Source of the DNA: Neoroseomonas soli
GTDB taxonomy: Bacteria; Pseudomonadota; Alphaproteobacteria; Acetobacterales; Acetobacteraceae
NCBI RefSeq assembly: GCF_018129065.1
Contig: NZ_JAAEDM010000052.1
Location: 1 to 35,031 of the forward strand
Direction of reading: 5' to 3'
Length of the DNA: 35,031 bases
Within the stretch, counting starts at the first letter, position 1, and each line of letters starts with the position of its first letter. Made by a program: the position numbers and the translations under genes. This document shows positions 1-6,909 of the stretch, one piece after another. A model generated the notes under the pieces. That model was not told the origin of the DNA. It saw only the letters and a program-made list of their open reading frames with translations, and searched no databases.

Positions 1-146
1 CCCCCGGGCCACCGCGCGGTCGCGCGCGGGGCCGCCGGCGCGGCGAGCGCGCAGTCATGCGCTCAAGCCGCGCCGGGAAGGCGGGATGTGTCAGTCGATG
101 TCGAAGCGCCGCACCGCGGCGCGGGGCTCAGCCTCTCGGCAGGCCG

Positions 147-890
147 TCACCCCGCGCCGCCGACCATGCGCCGGAACCCGTCCGTCACGCGGCGGACGAA
201 TTCCGGCTCGCGCGTCCGCCAGTAGCGCGGGTCGCGCATCATCGCGCGCAGCTCGGTCTCGTCAGCGGCACCGGCTTCCTCCGCACGCCGCGCAAGACCA
301 GGCTCGTTGCCCTGCATCATGCGGTGAAGGGCGATCACGCCCTCCGCCGTGGTGGAGAGCGCCTCCATCACCGGCGCCGGCAGGTTGGACCGGCCCCACG
401 CCGTGATCTGCCCCGCAATGCGGCGGAAGCGTTCCTCGCCGCCGAAATGCTCGCGCAGCTTCTCGATCTGGCGCTCGGCCTCGAACTGGCCGGCGGCCTC
501 GGCGATCAGCGGCAGCAGGCGTTCGGCCGCCAGGTCGTAGACGAGCTGCGCCTGCGCCTCGCTGAAGCCGGCATCGTGCAGGCGGCGGTTGATGTCCTCG
601 TCCGCGCAGCAGAGATCGTGCTTCGGCTCGATCCGGTAGCCGTCCGGGCCGTCCGGCACGCCGATGGCGCGGCGGAAGCGGATGCGCTCCTCCTCCGGCG
701 CGTCGGCGCCCGGCGGGGCGATGCGCTGGGACATGCGCTTCTCCAACTCGCGGTACGATCTCAGCAGCGCCTCGACGCGCAGCGCGCCGGCCTCCTCGTC
801 CCAGAACTTCTCCGGCACGTCGTCGGGGCGCGCGGGCCGGTTCGACGAACCGGCTTCAGCCAGCGTGGTCTCCAGCAGATCCTCGGGCAT
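147..890 (-). CDS. T7-like phage capsid-assembly scaffolding protein (putative)
   Basis: A 247-residue acidic, Ala/Glu/Arg-rich protein with no signal peptide or membrane segment. The N-terminus (MPEDLLETTL) leads into a segment containing PEKFWDEEAGALRVEALLRSY, then charged, mostly helical sequence (EERIRFRRAIGVPDGPDGY) and a long helical C-terminal half. This layout matches scaffolding/capsid-assembly proteins of T7-type podoviruses, whose gene follows the portal gene, as it does here. Such proteins guide prohead assembly and leave the mature particle. The ATG at 890 was chosen because AAGGAG lies about 13 bases upstream and the stretch before it is Arg/Pro-rich out-of-frame-type sequence. 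It starts 7 bases after the portal stop, so the two are probably co-transcribed. The assignment depends on context plus weak sequence resemblance. The major capsid gene expected next is not within the remaining 146 bases. Confidence 0.7.
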   Translation of the reverse strand: MPEDLLETTLAEAGSSNRPARPDDVPEKFWDEEAGALRVEALLRSYRELEKRMSQRIAPPGADAPEEERIRFRRAIGVPDGPDGYRIEPKHDLCCADEDINRRLHDAGFSEAQAQLVYDLAAERLLPLIAEAAGQFEAERQIEKLREHFGGEERFRRIAGQITAWGRSNLPAPVMEALSTTAEGVIALHRMMQGNEPGLARRAEEAGAADETELRAMMRDPRYWRTREPEFVRRVTDGFRRMVGGAG

Positions 891-897
891 CGGGCGC

Positions 898-2307
898 TCA
901 CTCCTTGTCGGTTTGCGCGGGGGGAAGCAGGACCTCGGCGGGCGCGGAGAGCGTCCGGCCGAGCCAGCGTGCGGCGGCGGCGGTGTCGATCTGCGCCACG
1001 GCCTCCGGGCCCATGGCACGCACCGCCTGCAGGAAGAGCAGCGTGTTCGCCGCATCGGCGCGGCCCTGCACCTGTGCGAGCGGACTGCGGTAGCGCAGCA
1101 CCGCCTCCCGCCCGTCGAGCAGCAGCGGCGGGATCTCCCCCCGCCGGCGCAGGACGGACAGGCAGCGCGCGATGAGCGGCGTCAGCAGTTCCGCCTGCAG
1201 CCTTCCGTAGGTGGCGCCGAGCAGCCGCGCGGTCTGCGCGGAGCGTTCCAGCACCTCGGTCGCCGTCATGTTGTCGTTGCGCTGCGGGCCGAGCCGATCG
1301 GCCAGCAGCGCACCACGGATGCGCGCCCGCAAGTCGGTCAGCACCAGCTGCGACACGTCGAAGTTCCCTGGCGCCGCCAACGGCGTGAGGCCGGCGGAAC
1401 CAGGCGCCTTGGGAATGATCGCGCCGGGCTCGAGCCGCACCGTCGCCGGGTTCAGCACGCCGTCATCGTCGGCCTGCCAGATGCCCGTCGCCGCGATGGA
1501 GGCGTTCTTGAGAACCAGTTCCACCACCTTGTTGGCCGTGCGGATGTCCGGCAGCGCCTTGGCCACCGGGCCGCGGCCGTAGCTTTCGCCCGGTGCCTTC
1601 AGCCAGCGGAAGGCGATGAACGGGCTCTCGGCGAAACGGCCCTCGGCGAGGACTTCCGGCCCGCGGTCGGTGACCATCAGTGCCAGGAAGCGATGCCCGT
1701 TGCGGTCCGGCCAGACAGCTTCGACCACGCGGTGGCGCGGCGCCTCCGCGTTGTCCTCGCCGTCAGGGGGCAGAGCCGCGGCCGGGTAACGCGCCCGCAG
1801 CGCCGCCTCGCTCAGCCGCGCTGCGCGGAAGACGGTGTCGAGCCGGCCGGACGGGCCTTCCTCCAGCACCGCCTCGCGCAGCGACACGGCGGTGAAGCGC
1901 AAGGCGGAGGGCTCGCCGACCGGCGCTTCCTCCACCAACAGCAGGCCCGTGCCGGCGATCACCAGGTCCAGAAAGGCCTGGTGCATCTCGAGCGCGAAGT
2001 TCGAGCGGTCGAGATGGCCTTGCAGCGTCTCCGCCGCTTCCTCGAGCACCATCGCCGCCTCGGCATCGCCTTCCACCGAACGCGCGGGCGCGAGGCCGAA
2101 CCAGCGCGACCAGGGCGGCGTGAGTTCCGCCAGCAGCGATGCGGCGAGTTGCTCCGCCGCATCCGCCGCGGTGGCGTCGTAGATCGCCACGCGCCCGCCG
2201 GTCACCGGCGGCAGCACGTGGTCGTAGCAGTCCTGCCACAGCGCTTCCTGCGCGCGGCGGCGGTCGAGGGCGCGGACGTGGCGCGCCAGGATCTCCTCGG
2301 GGGTCAT
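898..2307 (-). CDS. Phage portal / head-to-tail connecting protein (T7 gp8-like)
   Basis: A 469-residue protein of the podoviral head-to-tail connector family (Pfam 'Bacteriophage head to tail connecting protein'; T7 gp8 has about 536 residues). In phages this forms the dodecameric ring at the capsid vertex for DNA packaging and tail attachment. Visible support is an N-terminal MTPEEILARHVRALDRRR helix, a W-x-D-x-YDHVLPP segment near residue 25, and a C-terminal third with FDVSQLVLTDLRARI and the MTATEV element followed by a long helix. The ATG at 2307 was chosen because the reading frame upstream is Pro/Arg-rich and overlaps the preceding small gene, which ends at 2312. The gene is somewhat short for the family but no internal stop or frameshift is visible. 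It lies between a small protein and the scaffolding-like gene in one minus-strand unit. Confidence 0.85.
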   Translation of the reverse strand: MTPEEILARHVRALDRRRAQEALWQDCYDHVLPPVTGGRVAIYDATAADAAEQLAASLLAELTPPWSRWFGLAPARSVEGDAEAAMVLEEAAETLQGHLDRSNFALEMHQAFLDLVIAGTGLLLVEEAPVGEPSALRFTAVSLREAVLEEGPSGRLDTVFRAARLSEAALRARYPAAALPPDGEDNAEAPRHRVVEAVWPDRNGHRFLALMVTDRGPEVLAEGRFAESPFIAFRWLKAPGESYGRGPVAKALPDIRTANKVVELVLKNASIAATGIWQADDDGVLNPATVRLEPGAIIPKAPGSAGLTPLAAPGNFDVSQLVLTDLRARIRGALLADRLGPQRNDNMTATEVLERSAQTARLLGATYGRLQAELLTPLIARCLSVLRRRGEIPPLLLDGREAVLRYRSPLAQVQGRADAANTLLFLQAVRAMGPEAVAQIDTAAAARWLGRTLSAPAEVLLPPAQTDKE

Positions 2308-2311
2308 CGCC

Positions 2312-2548
2312 TCACTCCCCGAGCAGCGACTTGCGCGTCGCGGCGAAGTCGGCGGAGGCGCCGAGCAGCCCGCGGGCGGATGTGGCGATGGTGCCGGACA
2401 GGCCGCGTCGGGCGCGCTCGCGCGCCTCACTGCGGGCGGCGGCGGCGGTTTCCTCGGCGGCCTGCACCGGGCTGGCGGCCGGCGCGGGGTCCGGCGCCGT
2501 GGCGGGCGCGATGACGACAGGCTTCGGGGCGCGGAACAGGCCACCCAT
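2312..2548 (-). CDS. Small phage-cassette protein, unknown function
   Basis: A 78-residue protein starting MGGLFRAPKP, with a Pro/Ala-rich stretch (residues 8-30) followed by a charged helix (AARSEARERARR) and ending SLLGE. No domain is recognised. An N-terminus of the type MGGLF followed by Pro/Ala-rich sequence is seen in short proteins encoded directly before portal genes in podovirus-like clusters; I infer a virion or assembly accessory from that. The start is well supported: GAGAGGAG lies about 8 bases upstream of the ATG. The stop is 4 bases before the portal start, suggesting translational coupling. A predicted terminator (2603-2646) separates it from the two genes farther upstream. 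Confidence 0.6.
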   Translation of the reverse strand: MGGLFRAPKPVVIAPATAPDPAPAASPVQAAEETAAAARSEARERARRGLSGTIATSARGLLGASADFAATRKSLLGE

Positions 2549-2602
2549 GCGCGCGCGGCTCCTCTCGGTCGGGGGGATCGGGACCCTCCCGCGCGCAGCC
2601 CG

Positions 2603-2646
2603 AAAAGCCGCGGGCCCGCCCCTCGGTGAGGAAGGGCGGGCCCGCG
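2603..2646 (-). terminator. Rho-independent terminator between phage-region gene pairs
   Basis: A perfect 13-bp stem (2609-2621 with 2634-2646) encloses a 12-base loop. On the minus strand the stem is followed after two bases by TTTT (2606-2603). It lies 31 bases beyond the stop of the 159-residue gene and 57 bases before the start of the 78-residue gene. It should therefore end or attenuate transcription coming from the SOS-boxed promoter at about 3562-3590 before the portal and scaffold genes. Confidence 0.75.
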
Positions 2647-2676
2647 TAAGGCTCTCGGGGGGAACGGGAGGAAGCC

Positions 2677-3156
2677 TCAGGACGCAATTCGCCCCTTGGC
2701 AAGACGGGTGATACCCTGCCCCGAGGCAGCCGTCAAGACTTTTTTCCTATTTCCGTGAAGATTCTTCGCCAGGCGCCGAAACAGCCCCCAGGGCGTCAGC
2801 GCGAAGGGCGCGCCAGCGCCGAGCACGGCCCGGCACAGCCCCACGCAGGTGAACGGCACCAGCGCCGGCAGGCGCCGCGCGCGCACCGGCCCGGGCGCGA
2901 AGGGCCCGAGCACGGCCAGCCCCGCGCGAAGGTAGAAGCCCGGTAGGTCATAGGAAGCCGGCACCCCGAGCCGCGCGACCAGCAGCCGCCCGCTGAGCGG
3001 TTCCACCACCGTCCAGCCGGCCTCGTCGCGCAACGCGGCGAAGCAGTGGCGGAAGCCGCGGCGCAGCGGGCGCAGCCAGGGCTGGTCCGCCTCTCCGCCA
3101 AAGGCGATCCAGACCTGCTGGGGGGCTGCTCGGGCCTGGCGGTGGTTGGGGATCAC
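2677..3156 (-). CDS. Unknown protein with conserved-looking Cys/His, phage region
   Basis: A 159-residue protein starting at GTG. The GTG overlaps the stop of the preceding gene in a 4-base GTGA, so the two are translationally coupled. The first half holds VWIAFGGEADQPWLRPLRRGF followed by H37-C38; the second half holds PFTCVGLCRAVLG (Cys104, Cys108) and TPWGLFRRL. The His...Cys layout and the hydrophobic TCVGLC helix recall papain-like or NlpC-type cysteine hydrolases, but this is only a suggestion and no complete motif can be claimed. The C-terminus is basic (NLHGNRKKVL), encoded by an unusually AT-rich stretch near 2735-2765. No signal peptide is seen. Its position beside portal and scaffold genes suggests a phage accessory or lysis role. 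Function unknown. Confidence 0.65.
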   Translation of the reverse strand: MIPNHRQARAAPQQVWIAFGGEADQPWLRPLRRGFRHCFAALRDEAGWTVVEPLSGRLLVARLGVPASYDLPGFYLRAGLAVLGPFAPGPVRARRLPALVPFTCVGLCRAVLGAGAPFALTPWGLFRRLAKNLHGNRKKVLTAASGQGITRLAKGRIAS

Positions 3157-3527
3157 GCCACGATCCCCTTCACCCGCAGCGGCCATTCCAGGCGGTTCAT
3201 CGCCTCCTGCCACTGCACCGCGTCGGCTCGCTCGGTGGGGTAGCGCGGGTCGGGGGCGGCGCCGCGCTCGCCCCAGCTCCGCATGACGCGCGCGTGGATC
3301 AGGTCGATGCGCCGCTGGCGGTAGAGGCGGTCCAGGCACTTGACCACGTCGTCGGGCTCGCAGGGCCGGACCTTCTGGCCCTTCCCCGCGGAGATGCGGG
3401 CGCCGTCGCGGCGGGCGATCAGTGCGGCCATGGTCCAGAACCAGGCCTCCTCGGCGGAGCGGAAAGGCTCGGCTGCGGCCAGGCTGGCGTAACGGGGCGC
3501 ATGGGCGGTGCGGGGGGCAGGGCGCAT
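3153..3527 (-). CDS. Unknown small protein, first gene behind the SOS-type box
   Basis: A 124-residue soluble protein. Residues after about 20 contain EEAWFWTMAALIARRDGAR, then GKGQKVRPCEPDDVVKCLD, RLYRQRRIDLIHARVMRSWG and a C-terminal RLEWPLRVKGIVA. The tryptophan-rich helices and basic charge suggest a nucleic-acid-associated role, but no family is recognised. The ATG at 3527 was chosen because an upstream ATG in the same frame lies inside the promoter/operator region. The Shine-Dalgarno sequence is weak (GGCGAGA). The stop overlaps the next gene by 4 bases. A GAAC-N7-GAAC box lies 22 bases upstream of the start, so damage-inducible expression is likely if the box is used. Candidate roles such as small terminase or regulator cannot be separated from the sequence alone. 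Confidence 0.65.
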   Translation of the reverse strand: MRPAPRTAHAPRYASLAAAEPFRSAEEAWFWTMAALIARRDGARISAGKGQKVRPCEPDDVVKCLDRLYRQRRIDLIHARVMRSWGERGAAPDPRYPTERADAVQWQEAMNRLEWPLRVKGIVA

Positions 3528-3548
3528 GGGGGATCTCGCCTGTGGGGT

Positions 3549-3563
3549 GAACAATACGTGAAC
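3549..3563 (-). promoter_or_regulatory. SOS-type LexA operator (GTTC-N7-GTTC)
   Basis: Read on the minus strand, GTTC-ACGTATT-GTTC is an exact match to the direct-repeat LexA box known for alphaproteobacteria. It lies 22 bases upstream of the 124-residue gene and overlaps the -10/+1 area of a candidate promoter (TTGCCG, 17 bases, TAGTGT at 3590-3562), the usual place for repression. By hand estimate, a chance match somewhere in 35 kb is not negligible, but a match placed within a promoter is unlikely. Confidence 0.75.
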
Positions 3564-3590
3564 ACTAACCGCCCTGGTTGCATTCGGCAA
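3562..3590 (-). promoter_or_regulatory. Candidate sigma-70-type promoter of the SOS-boxed operon
   Basis: On the minus strand TTGCCG (3590-3585) and TAGTGT (3567-3562) are separated by 17 bases. The predicted transcription start falls near 3555, inside the LexA-type box. The hexamers match consensus only in part. Confidence 0.45.
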
Positions 3591-3708
3591 GACACAAAAG
3601 GAAGATTGACCTATTGCATGCCGACACCAGACCTAGGATATGTTCCCCAAGGGGCGCCACCGGTTCTGGATTCGCGTCCTGGGACCGGACGACGGAACAT
3701 CACTCCGC

Positions 3709-4359
3709 ATGCGGCACGACGACATCTGGCGCGCACTCGATGCCCTGGCGGCCGAACACGGCCTCTCTGCCTCGGGACTCGCGCGCAAGGCGGGGCTCGA
3801 CCCCACCGCCTTCAATCCATCCAAGCGCATCGGCGTGGACGGTCGCGCGCGCTGGCCCTCGACCGAAAGCATCGCCAAGGTGCTGACCGCGACCGGCCGC
3901 GGCATGGAGGATTTCGCGAGCCTGGTCTCCGGCATGCCCGCCCTGCCGCGCGGCGGCGGGCGCGGGGGCTCCGGCCGCCGCATCCCGCTGATCGGCCTCG
4001 CGCAGGCCGGGGGAGAGGGATACTTCGACGATGGCGGCTACCCGGTCGGCGGGTCCTGGGACGAGATCTCGCTACCCGACATCGGCGACCCCAACGCCTA
4101 TGCGCTTGAGATTTCCGGCGAATCGATGGAGCCGGTCTTCCGTGACGGCGACGTCGTCATCGTCTCTCCCGCCGCGCCGGTGCGGCGTGGCGACCGTGTC
4201 GTGGTGCGCACGCAGAAGGGCGAGGTCATGGCGAAGGAGTTGCGCCGGCAATCGGCCAAGCGCATCGAACTCGCCAGCCTGAACCCCGCGCACCCGAATT
4301 ACAGCTTCGAACTGCCCGAGATCGCCTGGATGCACCGCATCGTCTGGGCGAGTCAGTAG
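3709..4359 (+). CDS. S24-family (LexA-like) self-cleaving transcriptional repressor
   Basis: A 216-residue repressor. The N-terminal helix-turn-helix (about 5-40; GLSASGLARKAGLDPTAFN) binds DNA. A Gly/Arg-rich linker (80-91) leads to the S24 peptidase domain. The expected parts are present: an Ala-Gly pair at 100-101 (AQAGGEG) as the cleavage site, nucleophile Ser139 in SGESMEP, and general-base Lys176 in VMAKEL. The fold is shared with LexA, UmuD and phage repressors, which self-cleave when RecA filaments form. The start MRHDDIW at 3709 is preferred because the family typically begins this way; the extra 23 residues upstream lack resemblance. It differs from true LexA in its DNA-binding domain. 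It is divergent to the phage-like genes, sharing about 180 bp of upstream DNA, so it could be their repressor. Broader chromosomal regulators of this type also exist in alphaproteobacteria. Confidence 0.9.
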   Translation: MRHDDIWRALDALAAEHGLSASGLARKAGLDPTAFNPSKRIGVDGRARWPSTESIAKVLTATGRGMEDFASLVSGMPALPRGGGRGGSGRRIPLIGLAQAGGEGYFDDGGYPVGGSWDEISLPDIGDPNAYALEISGESMEPVFRDGDVVIVSPAAPVRRGDRVVVRTQKGEVMAKELRRQSAKRIELASLNPAHPNYSFELPEIAWMHRIVWASQ

Positions 4360-4467
4360 TTTCTTGCCTCAGGCGCCGGCGCGCGCATCCGCGCACTTGG
4401 CTTGCGCGCCATGAAGGCGTGCGCCGGCGATGAATGCCGGCCTGGGCGCGTTCGCGCGTTGCGCTCC

Positions 4468-4491
4468 CGGCCCGCGCCTTCGCGCGGGCCG
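4468..4491. terminator. GC-rich hairpin between convergent genes
   Basis: A perfect 10-bp stem (4468-4477 with 4482-4491) closes a CTTC loop between the convergent stops of the S24 repressor (4359) and the DSD1-type gene (4515). No T-run follows on either strand, so it may be a weak bidirectional terminator or another structured element. Confidence 0.4.
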
Positions 4492-4514
4492 CAGGGCGTT
4501 CGGAGGCCCTGGGG

Positions 4515-5621
4515 TCAGGCCATGCCGCCACGAGCAGCGATGGGCCACAGGCACTCCACGCGCCCCTTCCTGACACCGACATACCAGTCGTAGCGATCGA
4601 CCGTCGGGTCGCAATGGCCCGGCACCAGGCGCAGCTTCTCCCCGAGCGCCGGCGCGGTGCCATCCTCGATCAGGATCTTGCCGTGCTCGTCGGATGCGCC
4701 CGCGTAGCGCAGCCCCGGCCGCTCCCACACGCCGGGCATGCCGGAATCCACCGCGACGCCCTTGTGACCGCAATCCACGACCGCGACGCCCGGCGTCGCG
4801 CGGCTCATCACCGTGCTCAGCACAAAGAGCGCATTGCGGAACGGCGGCGCGTCGTCGTTCTTCCCGTAGTCCACGTCCATGAAGGCGTAGGAGCCGGCCT
4901 GGATCTCGGTATAGACGCCGCTCGCCGCCTCGTGCCGGAAGGTGCCGGTGCCGGCGCCGCCGACGATCGGGCAATCCAGGCCACGCTGCTTCAGCTGCTC
5001 CACCGTGCGGCGCGACCGTGCCGCAGCCTCGGCGATCGCCGCCATGCGCTGCTCCGGCGCGCGCATGTGCTGCGCGCTGCCGTGATAGGCCTGCAACCCG
5101 CCGAAGATCAGGTGCCGGCTGGCAGCGATGCGTTCGGCCAGCGCCACCGCGGGCGGGCCGTGCTCGACGCCGGCGCGGCCCATGCCGACATCGATCTCCA
5201 CCAGCACCGGCAGGCGCACGCCGGCGGCCTCGGCCGCCTGTTCCGCCAGCGCGATCTGCTCCGCATCGTCGACGCAGAGTCCGACCTTGCAGATGCGCGC
5301 CAACGCCGCGAGCCGCGCGAGCTTCCTCGGCGTGACGACCTGGTTCGTCACCAGCACGTCCGGGACGCCGCCCCAGGCCAGCGCCTCGGCCTCCGCCACC
5401 TTCTGCACGCATTGCCCGATGGCGCCCCGCGCCATCTGCAGCTTCGCGACGACCGGCGACTTGTGCGTCTTGGCATGCGCCCGCAGCTTCGCGCCGGTCG
5501 GTGCGAGCAGCGCGGCCATGGTGTCGAGGTTGTGTTCGAAGGCATCGAGGTCGATCAGCAGCGCCGGCGTATCGACCTCGTCCTCGCGCATGCCGGGTTC
5601 GGCGGGCGGCGCTTGCAGCAT
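4515..5621 (-). CDS. PLP-dependent D-threonine aldolase / DSD1-family enzyme
   Basis: A 368-residue fold-type III PLP enzyme (alanine racemase-like barrel plus D-serine dehydratase-like C-terminal domain), cytoplasmic. Lys51 in AHAKTHKS is the expected Schiff-base lysine. YHGSAQHM near 190 and the GGAGTGTFRHEA loop are typical of the family. Near the C-terminus PGHCDPTVD places His336 and Asp338 as H-x-D. In the D-threonine aldolase/D-3-hydroxyaspartate aldolase branch the metal ligands are H-x-D, whereas eukaryotic-type D-serine dehydratase uses H-x-C, so aldolase is the better reading. The reaction would be retro-aldol cleavage of a D-beta-hydroxy amino acid to glycine and an aldehyde. The start at 5621 has AGGGGATGA upstream. 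It is divergent to an FAD amine oxidase across 37 bp. Exact substrate uncertain. Confidence 0.88.
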   Translation of the reverse strand: MLQAPPAEPGMREDEVDTPALLIDLDAFEHNLDTMAALLAPTGAKLRAHAKTHKSPVVAKLQMARGAIGQCVQKVAEAEALAWGGVPDVLVTNQVVTPRKLARLAALARICKVGLCVDDAEQIALAEQAAEAAGVRLPVLVEIDVGMGRAGVEHGPPAVALAERIAASRHLIFGGLQAYHGSAQHMRAPEQRMAAIAEAAARSRRTVEQLKQRGLDCPIVGGAGTGTFRHEAASGVYTEIQAGSYAFMDVDYGKNDDAPPFRNALFVLSTVMSRATPGVAVVDCGHKGVAVDSGMPGVWERPGLRYAGASDEHGKILIEDGTAPALGEKLRLVPGHCDPTVDRYDWYVGVRKGRVECLWPIAARGGMA

Positions 5622-5641
5622 GGTTCATCCCCTGACCGTGT

Positions 5642-5658
5642 CGCCGCATGATGCGGCG
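5642..5658. repeat. 17-bp palindrome abutting the amine oxidase start
   Basis: CGCCGCAT-G-ATGCGGCG is a perfect inverted repeat with 8-base arms. It lies in the 37-bp gap between divergent genes and ends one base before the ATG at 5659. It could be an operator for a shared regulator or an mRNA hairpin that limits translation. No Shine-Dalgarno sequence is visible for the downstream gene. Confidence 0.5.
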
Positions 5659-6909
5659 ATGTTCCCTTCCGATCCAGACGTCCTCGTGATCGGCGCCGGC
5701 TGCGCCGGAATCGCCGCTGCCCGCGAACTGACCGCGCGCGGGCGTTCCTGCATCGTGCTGGAAGGCGGCACCCGGGTCGGCGGCCGCGCCTGGACCGAAT
5801 CCATGAGCCTCGACGCGCCCTTCGACCATGGCGCTTCCTGGCTGCACCAGGCCGACGACAACCCGCTGACGCCCCTGGCCCGCGCCCTGGGCTGCGAGAT
5901 GCTGGACCATGACACGGTGCGCGAACGGCGCCTCTTCGCCCATGGCCGCTTCGCGACGGGCGAGGAACGGCGCGCCTTCGCCGCTGCGGAGGATGACTTC
6001 TGGCAGGCCATCGACGCCGCTGCCCGGGACGGCGGCCCGGACCGCCCGGCCTCGGCCGCCGCCCCGCCGGACGGCCCCTGGGACGCCACGGTGGTGCACT
6101 GGGAGGGCGCGCAGATCTGCGCCGCGGAACTCTCGCGCATGAGCCTGCACGACTTCGCCGCCACCGCGCTGGACGGGCCGAACCTGGTGCTGCGCGGGGG
6201 CGTCGGCGGCCTGGTCGCGCGCCTCGCGGACAGCCTTCCGGTGCGGCTGGCCGCCCGCGTGGACCGGATCGCCTGGGGCGCGAAGGGTGTCGCGGCGGAA
6301 GGCGCCTTCGGCAGCGTCAGGGCGCATGCGGCGATCGTGACGGTGTCCACGGGCGTCCTCGCCACCGACGGCATCGCCTTCGACCCGCCACTCCCCCTCG
6401 CGACGCAGGAGGCGATCCACGCGCTCCCCCTGGGCCTGCTCACCAAGATCGCTTTCCGTGCCGACGGTCCGGACGTGCCGGACCTCCCGCCCTTCGTCAG
6501 CCTGCGCCGCGCGGTCGAGCACGACGGCGACCGCCCGATGTCGTGGGTGGCGCGCCTCTTCGGCGATCCTGTCTTCATCGCCTTCTGTGGCGGCGCCCGC
6601 GCCTGGGAGAGTTGCGGCGACGCCACCCGCGCCGAGGCGGAGGCCCGCGAGGAGGCCGCGAAAGTCTTCGGGCCCCGTGCCGCCGCGGCGCTGGGCCGTG
6701 CCATCGTCACGCGCTGGGGGGAGGATCCTCTCTTCCGCGGCGCCTACAGCCACGCCGTGCCGGGTCGGCAACAGGCGCGGCGCGTGCTGGGGACCCCGCT
6801 CGCCGATGGCCGCCTCAGCTTCGCCGGGGAGGCCTGCCACCCTCGCTTCGCCGCCACTGTCGCCGGCGCCTGGCTCAGCGGGATCGAGGCCGCGCGTGCC
6901 GTGCCCTGA
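5659..6909 (+). CDS. FAD-dependent amine oxidase (flavin monoamine oxidase family)
   Basis: A 416-residue flavoprotein oxidising an amine or amino acid to imine with hydrogen peroxide formation; substrate unknown. The N-terminus has the Rossmann FAD motif VIGAGCAGIAAA (G12-x-G14-x-x-G17), Glu35 for the ribose, and the RVGGRAW motif (39-45) typical of this family. The C-terminal FAD segment is SFAGEACHPRFAATVAGAWLSG. No twin-arginine or Sec signal is seen, so it is probably cytoplasmic. The FAD motif starts at residue 10, so translation must start at or just before ATG 5659; an in-frame GTG at 5638 is the alternative. Neither has a clear ribosome binding site, and a 17-bp palindrome touches the ATG. 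The stop is immediately adjacent to the stop of the convergent gene (6910). Confidence 0.88.
   Translation: MFPSDPDVLVIGAGCAGIAAARELTARGRSCIVLEGGTRVGGRAWTESMSLDAPFDHGASWLHQADDNPLTPLARALGCEMLDHDTVRERRLFAHGRFATGEERRAFAAAEDDFWQAIDAAARDGGPDRPASAAAPPDGPWDATVVHWEGAQICAAELSRMSLHDFAATALDGPNLVLRGGVGGLVARLADSLPVRLAARVDRIAWGAKGVAAEGAFGSVRAHAAIVTVSTGVLATDGIAFDPPLPLATQEAIHALPLGLLTKIAFRADGPDVPDLPPFVSLRRAVEHDGDRPMSWVARLFGDPVFIAFCGGARAWESCGDATRAEAEAREEAAKVFGPRAAAALGRAIVTRWGEDPLFRGAYSHAVPGRQQARRVLGTPLADGRLSFAGEACHPRFAATVAGAWLSGIEAARAVP

Noticed and set aside
91..149. A 19-codon minus-strand frame starting at a GTG that overlaps the scaffold stop
   Set aside because: Too short, no ribosome binding site and no recognisable product; the left edge of the window also limits judgement.
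2312..2676. Missing large terminase between the small phage genes
   Set aside because: In T7-type order the terminase genes lie at the far end from the portal, so absence here is not evidence of a defect.
4369..6840. Long minus-strand open frame across the S24 3' side, aldolase and amine oxidase genes
   Set aside because: Arg/Gly/Ala-rich shadow frame typical of very GC-rich DNA; the real genes in other frames carry clear family motifs.
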